Positions 8,486 to 14,326 of a stretch of DNA of 14,326 bases are shown here, piece by piece. A model generated the notes under the pieces. The model was not told the origin of the DNA, made no database searches, and saw only the letters and a list, made by a program, of their open reading frames with translations. The translations under genes were made by a program, and so were the position numbers. This stretch comes from an uncultured Lachnospiraceae bacterium (lineage in GTDB: Bacteria > Bacillota > Clostridia > Lachnospirales > Lachnospiraceae): assembly GCA_946537585.1 (NCBI GenBank), contig CAMNFX010000012.1:1-14326 (forward strand), written 5' to 3'. Position 1 is the first letter of the stretch. Each line of letters opens with the position of its first letter.

Positions 8486-9642
8486 CTGCCGCCCTCCTTT
8501 CCGTTCGAAGCGAAAGCATCCTTCACGGGCTTTTTGCCGTCCTCGGGAGCAAAGCCCCTCGGCCCATCATCATTGTGCTGTCCGCGGAAAATGATCTTAT
8601 AGTTGATGAAGAACTCGCAGGCTAACATGGAGAACAGGATCACGCCTGTCAGGATGTCGGAAACGGAAGCCGGCACCTCCATACGGGTCTGCAGCGTACC
8701 TGCGCCCTTGCTCAAGACCGCCAGAAGCATGGAGATCGCGATCATGGCAAAGGGGTTCAGCTGTGCCAGCCAGGCGACGGTGATCGCGGTGAATCCGACG
8801 CCTGCAGCCACGGAATCATAGAGCGTTCCGTTGGCTCCGCAGGTCACAAGATAACCGACCAGCCCGCAGATCGCGCCGGAGAAAAAGACGGTCCGGATCA
8901 CGATGCGCCCGACATTCATGCCGGCGTAGCGTGCGGTATTGACACTGTCTCCGATGACGGCGATCTCATATCCGTGCTTCATCTTTGTAAGGTAAAAATA
9001 CATGAAGACGGTCAGAAGCAGGATAATGATCCAGCCGCAGTGCACACCGAGCACCTTCGGCAGCATCGCATTGTCGGGAAACATCGGGATGATCTGGCTT
9101 CCGGGCTTGCCTTCCCAGGGACCGCCCTGCAGCCATTTGACAACGCCGATGATGATATAGTTCATCATCAGGGTGAACAGTGTTTCGTTGGTATTATAGC
9201 GGGCTTTGAAAAAAGCGGGGATCGCTGCCCACAGGCCGCCGAACAGGCAGGCTGCGAGCGCCATGACGATCAGGATCACGGGGTGCGGCCAGGTTTTTCC
9301 GAAGTGAAGCGCAAAGTAGGTCGCAGCCAGAGCGCCGGCTGTGATCTGTCCCTCGGCGCCGATGTTCCAGTAACGCATGCCGAAACACGGAGCAAGTGCA
9401 AGGGATGTTCCGAGAAGCGGGATCGCGATCTTCACAGTCTGGCGTATTGCGGAGGGCTTTGCAAGAGAGCCGGTAATGATCGTGCCGTAGGCCTCAAAGG
9501 GGTTCTTGCCGAGTACGCCAAACAGCGCCGCACCGATCAGCAGAGCCGCGAGAAACGAAGCTGCACGGATCATCCAGACCTTTGACTTCGGCATTTCATC
9601 CCGGCGGGCAAGATGAAACAGAGGCTGTTTTTCATTATGCAT
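8482..9642 (-). CDS. Nucleoside-type ABC transporter permease 1 (YufP-like)
   Basis: Integral membrane permease of the branched-chain/ribose/nucleoside group (BPD_transp_2), 386 residues. Hydrophobic segments start at about residues 26-45 and 70-88 and recur to about residue 350. The family motif NIGAEGQ is at 93-99, and a cytoplasmic coupling-type loop reads HGYEIAVIGDSVNTARYAGM. The ATG at 9642 has AAAGGAGG nine bases upstream; an internal Met at residue 17 is less likely. The polar C-terminal tail of about 35 residues (GFAPEDGKKPVKDAF region) is cytoplasmic. It overlaps the ATPase gene by eight bases and the next permease by four (ATGA), so the three are probably translated as a unit. It would form the heterodimeric channel with permease 2 and the ATPase. 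Confidence 0.94.
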   Translation of the reverse strand: MHNEKQPLFHLARRDEMPKSKVWMIRAASFLAALLIGAALFGVLGKNPFEAYGTIITGSLAKPSAIRQTVKIAIPLLGTSLALAPCFGMRYWNIGAEGQITAGALAATYFALHFGKTWPHPVILIVMALAACLFGGLWAAIPAFFKARYNTNETLFTLMMNYIIIGVVKWLQGGPWEGKPGSQIIPMFPDNAMLPKVLGVHCGWIIILLLTVFMYFYLTKMKHGYEIAVIGDSVNTARYAGMNVGRIVIRTVFFSGAICGLVGYLVTCGANGTLYDSVAAGVGFTAITVAWLAQLNPFAMIAISMLLAVLSKGAGTLQTRMEVPASVSDILTGVILFSMLACEFFINYKIIFRGQHNDDGPRGFAPEDGKKPVKDAFASNGKEGGR

Positions 9643-11212
9643 CCTGTTGTTCCTCCTTTCCGCTCTTTTGTCCAGCCGGCACGCTGCCGGAGGGCTGCTG
9701 TCCTCCGATCGTGGTCATCAGCAGGCCGATCTCGTTTTTATTGCTGGTCCTGGCATCCACGATCCCCGAAACGTGACCGTCGCAAAGGACCAGGATCCTG
9801 TCGCAGAGCTCCAGAAGAACATCCAGGTCCTCGCCGACATAAAGGACAGCGACACCCTTCTCCTTCTGCTCTGTCATCAGATTATAGATCGTATAGGATG
9901 TGTTGATGTCGAGACCGCGCACGGCGTAGGCGCTCATCAGCACGGAGGGTGCGGAAGCAATCTCACGTCCTACCAGAACCTTCTGTACATTTCCGCCCGA
10001 AAGACGCCGGACAGGATACATGATATCCGGCGTGGATACATCGAGTTCCTCGCGAATGTGCTCGGCAAGATCCCTGGAGATCTTTTCATCTACAAAAATG
10101 CCCTTGCCCCTGCGCCATGTCCGAAGCAGCATATTGCCGGACATGCCCATGGAACCGACCAGTCCCATACCGAGACGGTCCTCGGGAACAAATGCAAGGG
10201 AAACACCCGCCTGCCGGATCTGCATGGGCGTCTTGCCGACAAGCTCCATCGGCTTTTTCCCGTCCGGAAGATACTGTATGCTTCCCGCGGTGATCACCTG
10301 CAGGCCCGCAATCGCCTCCAGCAGCTCCTTCTGGCCGCTTCCGGCGATTCCGGCAATCCCCAGGATCTCTCCGCTGTAGGCGGTAAAGCTGATATGGTGT
10401 GCCTTATTGACTCCCTCATGATTGCGTACAGTCAGATCATTGACAACGATCCTGGGCTTCGGATCCTTCGGCATCGGGCGGCGGATCTCGAGGGCAACCT
10501 TATGTCCGACCATCATCTCCGTCAGCTTCTGGGGATCCGTGTCGGATGTCCGGACCTTTCCGATAAAGGAGCCGTGATTCAGGACCGCGACCTCGTCGGA
10601 GATCTCCATGACTTCATTCAGCTTGTGCGTAATGATAATGATCGACTTGCCGTCCGCCTTCATGGCACGGAGCACTGTAAACAGGTGGCCGATCTCCTGG
10701 GGCGTCAGCACGGCGGTGGGCTCATCCAGAATCAGCACATCAGCGCCGCGGTAGAGGACCTTTACGATCTCAACGGTCTGCTTTTCGGAGACCGACATCT
10801 CATAGACCTTCTTGTCCGGGTCAATGATGAAGCCGTATTTGCTGCTGATCTCACGGATCTTTGCGGCGATCCGGCTCCGGTCTAAACGGCCCTTTTCGCC
10901 AAGCGCGATATTTTCGGCGGCGGTAAACAGGTCCACCAGCTTGAAATGCTGATGCACCATACCTATATTATAACGGAAGGCGTCCTTCGGGGAACGGATC
11001 TGCACCGGTTCTCCGTTGATCAGGATCTCTCCCTCATCCGGATAGTAAATGCCTGCCAGCATGTTCATCAGCGTGGTCTTTCCGCTGCCGTTTTCGCCGA
11101 GCAGGGAAAGGATCTCGCCTTTGTTCAAGGAGAAGCTGATGTTCTCATTGGCAACCTTCCGTCCGAACCGCTTGGTGATGTTCTTAAATTCAATCGAATT
11201 CGAAGCGCCCAA
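9635..11212 (-). CDS. Nucleoside-type (YufO/BmpA-family) ABC transporter ATPase, two NBDs
   Basis: Cytoplasmic energising subunit with two fused nucleotide-binding domains, as in sugar and nucleoside importers (RbsA, B. subtilis YufO/NupO). NBD1 has Walker A GENGSGKTT (39-47), Q-loop Gln88, a degenerate signature MSVSEKQ (139-145), Walker B LILDEPTA (160-167) and His196. NBD2 has a degenerate Walker A GIAGSGQKE (288-296), an intact signature LSGGNVQK (404-411) and a Walker B position reading VLMSAYAVRGLD (424-435), without the usual Asp-Glu. A degenerate second site is common in this family. The 525-residue length is typical. The nucleoside assignment rests on the pairing with two permeases of the NIGAEGQ/NLGVEG type. 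The gene overlaps the first permease by eight bases. No substrate-binding lipoprotein gene lies in the window. The substrate (purine or pyrimidine nucleoside, or another sugar) is inferred. Confidence 0.93.
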   Translation of the reverse strand: MGASNSIEFKNITKRFGRKVANENISFSLNKGEILSLLGENGSGKTTLMNMLAGIYYPDEGEILINGEPVQIRSPKDAFRYNIGMVHQHFKLVDLFTAAENIALGEKGRLDRSRIAAKIREISSKYGFIIDPDKKVYEMSVSEKQTVEIVKVLYRGADVLILDEPTAVLTPQEIGHLFTVLRAMKADGKSIIIITHKLNEVMEISDEVAVLNHGSFIGKVRTSDTDPQKLTEMMVGHKVALEIRRPMPKDPKPRIVVNDLTVRNHEGVNKAHHISFTAYSGEILGIAGIAGSGQKELLEAIAGLQVITAGSIQYLPDGKKPMELVGKTPMQIRQAGVSLAFVPEDRLGMGLVGSMGMSGNMLLRTWRRGKGIFVDEKISRDLAEHIREELDVSTPDIMYPVRRLSGGNVQKVLVGREIASAPSVLMSAYAVRGLDINTSYTIYNLMTEQKEKGVAVLYVGEDLDVLLELCDRILVLCDGHVSGIVDARTSNKNEIGLLMTTIGGQQPSGSVPAGQKSGKEEQQDA

Positions 11213-11226
11213 TACGCGTACCCCCT
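11210..11226 (-). promoter_or_regulatory. RBS and TTG start of the ABC ATPase
   Basis: On the minus strand AGGGGG (11221-11226) lies eight bases before a TTG codon (11210-11212). No ATG occurs in frame before the Walker A motif; the first internal Met is after it. A TTG start is therefore needed for an intact nucleotide-binding domain. The start gives the expected N-terminus, with IEFKNITKRFG close to residue 7. Confidence 0.75.
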
Positions 11227-11296
11227 GGATGGTTTAAAGAATCATGATCCGTCAGCTGCAGGGCAGCAAAACGGAATTGTTAAAAAGACAGCCGGA

Positions 11297-12229
11297 TCAC
11301 TTTCCGAGCATTCCCCTGGCAGCCTCTGCCACATGTGAAGCACAAAGGCCGAATTCTTTAAGCAGAGCTTCTCCGGGACCGGAATGACCGAAAACATCGT
11401 TGACGCCGATCCTGTGCACGGGCACCGGACACTTCTCGGAAATAACGCCGGTAACGGCTTCCCCGAGTCCTCCGATGATGCTGTGTTCCTCGCAGGTGAT
11501 CACACGGCCGCAGTCTGCAGCTGCCTCGAGGACCAGCTTCTCATCAAGCGGTTTGATGCTGCACATGTTGATCACGCGGGCGTGAATGCCCTCTTCTTCC
11601 AGCATAAGCGCAGCCTGCAGGGCTTCATAGCTCATCTGGCCTGTAGCGATGAATGCGATATCCGTGCCTTCGTGAAGCACCTCGCCCTTTCCGATCTGGA
11701 AGCCGGTCGGACCCTCATGGAAAACGGGCAGTGCCAGACGGCTGAATCTGAGATATACCGGACCCTGCCAAAGATAAGCCTGCCGTACGGCTTCCCTTGC
11801 CTCTATATCATCCGCCGGGCAGAGAACAGTCATGCCGGGGATCGTCCGCATCAGCGCGATGTCCTCACAGCACTGATGGGAGGCACCGTCTTCACCGACG
11901 GAAATACCGGCATGCGTACCGGCGATCTTGACGTTCATGTGCGGGTAGCCGACAGAGTTTCTGATCTGCTCATAGGCGCGGCCGGCGGAAAACATCGCAA
12001 AGCTCGATGCAAAGGGAACCCAGCCCATGGTGGAAAGACCGGCTGCCACGCCGATCATATTGGCTTCCGCAATGCCGCATTCGAAATGACGGTCGGGAAA
12101 CGCCTTTTTGAACAGGTCCGTTTTGGTGGCGGCTGCAAGGTCAGCATCAAGCACGAGGATCTCGGGATGCCTGGAGCCAAGCTCCACCAGCGTTTCGCCA
12201 TAGCTTACTCTGGTTGCGATCTTTTTCAT
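11297..12229 (-). CDS. Transketolase, C-terminal (pyrimidine-binding) subunit
   Basis: Second half of the split transketolase, supplying the pyrimidine-binding domain and the C-terminal domain. The catalytic glutamate that activates thiamine diphosphate is Glu55 in ECGIAEANMIG (50-60). The substrate and cofactor loop THAGISVGEDGASHQ is at 105-119, with His106 and His118. At 310 residues it is the normal length for this subunit. A strong AGGAGGTGA ribosome binding site sits just upstream of the ATG, inside the end of the preceding gene. The four-base overlap points to balanced production of both halves. Downstream is an 84-base spacer before the ABC transporter ATPase, with only a weak hairpin around the stop and no clear promoter, so read-through into the transporter is plausible but unproven. 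Confidence 0.95.
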   Translation of the reverse strand: MKKIATRVSYGETLVELGSRHPEILVLDADLAAATKTDLFKKAFPDRHFECGIAEANMIGVAAGLSTMGWVPFASSFAMFSAGRAYEQIRNSVGYPHMNVKIAGTHAGISVGEDGASHQCCEDIALMRTIPGMTVLCPADDIEAREAVRQAYLWQGPVYLRFSRLALPVFHEGPTGFQIGKGEVLHEGTDIAFIATGQMSYEALQAALMLEEEGIHARVINMCSIKPLDEKLVLEAAADCGRVITCEEHSIIGGLGEAVTGVISEKCPVPVHRIGVNDVFGHSGPGEALLKEFGLCASHVAEAARGMLGK

Positions 12230-13317
12230 TCGCCGTCACCTCCTGCCGTTTCAGTATCGTTGATCTTCATCATCCGCTCGCGCGCGATCCGCGCCTCTTT
12301 CTGGCGTGCGTCATCGAGAGCCTTCTGCTCCATTTCCCTTTCTGCCGCGGCCCTCTGCGCAAGGGAATTGCGCGCAAAGCTGTCGAGCACCATGCTGTCC
12401 CACTTGGAGTCGCTTAAGTCCATCATGCCGAGGGCCATACCGCCGGTCTGCGTACCGCCGACATCCGTGCCTTCCTGGTTCATGCGGCGGAGCTGGCGGA
12501 TCTGACGGTCGAGCTCAAGGATCGCCTGCTTGTATTCTTCTTCGTTCGGAGCCTTGCCGTGCCACTCCACGGCATCCTCCATATAGCTTACGCCCTTGCC
12601 CTTGATGGTCTTCATAATGACCGCGGTGGGACGGTCCTTGGTCTGGTGGAACATGCTGCAGGCAGCCTGCAGCTCAATGAAATCATGACCGTCGATCACG
12701 ATGGTACGGAATCCGTTCGCGCGGAAACGGTCATCCATCTTCCTTAAGTTCATGACATCATCTACGTATCCGTCGATCTGGAGGTTGTTCCAGTCGACCA
12801 TCAGGCAGAGGTTGTTGAGGCTGTAATGCGAGGCGAAGTGGATCGCCTCCCAAACCTGTCCCTCCTGCAGCTCTCCGTCTCCGAGAACCGCATATACGCG
12901 AAGCTTCTGTCCGCGGATCTTGGCACCCAGGGCCATGCCGCAGGCAACGGAAATGCCCTGTCCGAGGGAACCGGTCGACATCTCAATGCCGGGAACGGAT
13001 CCCAGCTTCGGGTGACCCTGCAGAGGGCTGTCAATACGCCGGAGGGTATCAAGCTGCGAGATCGGCATAAGTCCCTTCATGGCCAGTACCGCATACAGAG
13101 CCGGTACTGCGTGACCTTTGGACAGGACCAGCCGGTCGCGGTCGGGAGAATCGGGATCGTCGATCCGTATCTCATATTTGTAAAGATAGGTCAATGCCTC
13201 CACGATGGAAAGGCTTCCGCCGGGATGCCCGGACTTTGCATTGAACAATGCGCGTAAAATGAGCTCTCTGAGCTCACACGCAGTGATCTGTAGCTGGAGG
13301 ATCTCTCTGTCAGTCAT
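12226..13317 (-). CDS. Transketolase, N-terminal (TPP-binding) subunit with unusual C-terminal extension
   Basis: Thiamine-diphosphate-binding half of a split transketolase. With the C-terminal subunit it would move two-carbon units between sugar phosphates in the non-oxidative pentose phosphate pathway. Visible motifs are HPGGS (31-35), KGHA (67-70), GHP (101-103), GSLGQG (116-121), and the diphosphate/Mg motif from GDGE (146-149) to WNN (176-178). His253 lies in EWHGKAP. The ATG at 13317 is supported by AAGGGG seven bases upstream and by the promoter beyond it. Split N-terminal subunits are usually about 270-285 residues, but this one has 363. The extra tail after about residue 280 has a Gly/Met-rich stretch, then a highly charged predicted helix or coiled coil (about 315-350). 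The stop overlaps the next start as ATGA, so the two subunits are probably translationally coupled. A special transketolase such as the apulose-4-phosphate type is not excluded. Confidence 0.93.
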   Translation of the reverse strand: MTDREILQLQITACELRELILRALFNAKSGHPGGSLSIVEALTYLYKYEIRIDDPDSPDRDRLVLSKGHAVPALYAVLAMKGLMPISQLDTLRRIDSPLQGHPKLGSVPGIEMSTGSLGQGISVACGMALGAKIRGQKLRVYAVLGDGELQEGQVWEAIHFASHYSLNNLCLMVDWNNLQIDGYVDDVMNLRKMDDRFRANGFRTIVIDGHDFIELQAACSMFHQTKDRPTAVIMKTIKGKGVSYMEDAVEWHGKAPNEEEYKQAILELDRQIRQLRRMNQEGTDVGGTQTGGMALGMMDLSDSKWDSMVLDSFARNSLAQRAAAEREMEQKALDDARQKEARIARERMMKINDTETAGGDGE

Positions 13318-13372
13318 GCAATTACCCCTTCTTTTTCAGCTTAGCAGGCTGTAATAGTTACGATAGGGTTTT

Positions 13373-13401
13373 ATTATACCTTCTTTGTTTCAGTGTGGAA
13401 A
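13373..13401 (-). promoter_or_regulatory. Sigma-A type promoter for the transketolase operon
   Basis: On the minus strand a perfect -10 box TATAAT (13373-13378) lies 17 bases from a -35-like hexamer TTTCCA (13396-13401), which matches four of six consensus positions. The predicted start near 13366 gives a leader of roughly 48 bases before the transketolase ATG. The site lies in the only sizeable gap in the window and follows the nagB hairpin, as expected for the head of the next operon. I see no riboswitch-like structure in the short leader. Confidence 0.7.
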
Positions 13402-13481
13402 GATTAAATTAACAAACATTGCCGAGTCCGGCTTCTGTTTCCGGAGTAAGCTCTTTTTATTGGGTTTCATTGAAACGAACA

Positions 13482-13512
13482 GGGCATGGCGCTTATATAA
13501 AGCACCATGCCC
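13482..13512 (-). terminator. Terminator hairpin after nagB
   Basis: Read on the minus strand, a 13-base arm (GGGCATGGTGCTT) pairs with AAGCGCCATGCCC across a five-base loop, with a single G-U wobble. It begins 18 bases after the nagB stop. The following tract (TGTTCGTTTC) is only moderately T-rich, so intrinsic termination may be incomplete. In the plus direction the hairpin is followed by GTGTGGTTTTG, so some bidirectional activity is possible. Confidence 0.7.
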
Positions 13513-13530
13513 GTGTGGTTTTGTGATAAC

Positions 13531-14322
13531 TTATAATCTCTCTTTTTTCTCGATGTCCAGGAAGTACTTGTAGGTGTCTACAGTAAGCTCTCCGCAGGCT
13601 TCCTCGTCGCAGGCAATGATTGCCGCGTTGTGCAGCTGCAGAGCCGAACAGGTCCATTTCTGGCTGACCCCGCCTTCTACAGTAGCGGCAAGTGCCCTTG
13701 CCTTATTGTGTCCGCTGATCAGGACCAGGACCTCCTTTGAGTCGGTGACGGTGCCGATGCCTACGGAAAGAGCCTGCGCAGGAACTGCCTCCGGATCGTT
13801 TCCGAAGAAGCGGGAATTGACGATGCGGGTATCTGTGGTAAGATCCCTTACGCCCGTGCGGGAGGAAAGTGAGGTGAAGGGCTCATTGAAAGCAAGATGA
13901 CCGTCTACGCCGATGCCGCCCATGAAGAGGTCGATGCCGCCGTAGGAAGCGATCTTCTCCTCATAACGGGCGCACTCGGCGACCGGATCCAAAGCCATGC
14001 CGTTTAAGATGTTGATGTTTTCCGGCTTCATATCGACCAGATGGTCAAAGAAGTTGTCATGCATGAAATACCAGTAGCTCTGATCATGCTCATGAGGAAG
14101 TCCCAGGTATTCGTCCATGTTGAAGGTGACGACATTCGAAAAGGAGACCTCTCCTGCCTTGTTCATGCGGATCAGCTCCTGATAGACTCCGATCGGCGAG
14201 GAACCGGTCGGAAGCCCGAGAACAAACGGTCTTTCCTCTTTATGTGCGTTGATCCTGGCAGCGATATAGGATGCTGCCCATTTGCTCATTTTCTCGTAAT
14301 TATCCTGGATGACAACTCTCAT
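13531..14322 (-). CDS. nagB: Glucosamine-6-phosphate deaminase (NagB)
   Basis: Cytoplasmic enzyme that converts glucosamine-6-phosphate to fructose-6-phosphate and ammonia, the step that commits amino sugars to glycolysis. The 263-residue protein is full length for the long (E. coli-like, about 266 residue) form. Visible motifs are the phosphate loop GLPTGSSP near residues 36-43, FNMDEY at 67-72 (general base Asp70), and [11 protein letters not shown] at 138-148 (Asp140, His142, Glu147). The ATG at 14322 matches the family N-terminus, but only four bases upstream remain in the window, so its ribosome binding site and promoter cannot be seen. A hairpin follows 18 bases after the stop, so it probably ends its own transcript. 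Where E. coli NagB has the allosteric SRTRIK segment, this protein reads SRTGVR (154-159), so activation by GlcNAc-6-phosphate may differ; that comparison is from memory. Identification is very secure. Confidence 0.97.
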   Translation of the reverse strand: MRVVIQDNYEKMSKWAASYIAARINAHKEERPFVLGLPTGSSPIGVYQELIRMNKAGEVSFSNVVTFNMDEYLGLPHEHDQSYWYFMHDNFFDHLVDMKPENINILNGMALDPVAECARYEEKIASYGGIDLFMGGIGVDGHLAFNEPFTSLSSRTGVRDLTTDTRIVNSRFFGNDPEAVPAQALSVGIGTVTDSKEVLVLISGHNKARALAATVEGGVSQKWTCSALQLHNAAIIACDEEACGELTVDTYKYFLDIEKKERL

Positions 14323-14326
14323 GTGA

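Noticed and set aside
9647..10885. 412-codon open frame on the plus strand opposite the ABC ATPase
   Set aside because: It is a shadow frame. It has no recognisable domain and no RBS, and the minus strand has clear Walker and signature motifs here.
11213..11281. Possible promoter or operator in the 84-base spacer (palindromes CTGCAG and ATCATGAT)
   Set aside because: No -35/-10 pair with acceptable match and spacing. Short palindromes of this size are expected by chance.
11282..11306. Weak hairpin plus T5 run at the transketolase C-subunit stop, considered as a terminator
   Set aside because: The stem is only about four to five base pairs including a wobble, with a six-base loop. It is too weak to call, though partial attenuation cannot be excluded.
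11384..12505. 373-codon open frame on the plus strand opposite the transketolase genes
   Set aside because: The opposite strand encodes conserved transketolase motifs. The plus frame is low in recognisable protein features and crosses two real genes.

Overview
The window is a Gram-positive type chromosome segment, most likely from a gut Clostridia/Lachnospiraceae-like Firmicute. This rests on strong AGGAGG ribosome binding sites, a split (two-subunit) transketolase, a YufO/P/Q-type nucleoside ABC transporter, and an MMPL exporter beside a very large exported protein. The taxonomic call is inference from gene style, not from a marker gene. Every real gene lies on the minus strand, so the window reads biologically from right to left. 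I see no RNA genes, CRISPR array, insertion sequence or phage gene.

Right end (14322 to 13531): nagB, glucosamine-6-phosphate deaminase, complete, with its own downstream hairpin. The 213-base gap that follows (13318-13530) holds that terminator, a small imperfect hairpin, and a good promoter with a perfect TATAAT box. Next come the two transketolase halves (13317 to 11297, joined by an ATGA overlap), an 84-base spacer, then an ABC ATPase that starts with TTG and two permeases joined by 8- and 4-base overlaps (11212 to 7502).

Left half (7482 to 81): a 12-helix MMPL/RND-family transporter begins 19 bases after the last permease. It overlaps by 20 bases the start of a 1629-residue exported, membrane-anchored protein. 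That protein has a signal peptide, two blocks of GLUG-type Gly-Gly-Ile-Ala-Gly repeats split by a helical insert of about 330 residues, an InlB-like repeat, two transmembrane helices, and an extracytoplasmic tail that looks like an internal duplication. The last 80 bases hold no gene and no convincing terminator.

The spacing would allow one transcript from the promoter near 13373 through all seven genes from transketolase to the giant protein, although the 84-base spacer could carry a break. Metabolically the right half is coherent: nucleoside uptake would supply ribose phosphates, transketolase moves them into glycolysis, and NagB makes fructose-6-phosphate, which is also a transketolase substrate. 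The left pair looks like a separate envelope system (exporter plus surface partner). It is the part most likely to be undescribed.
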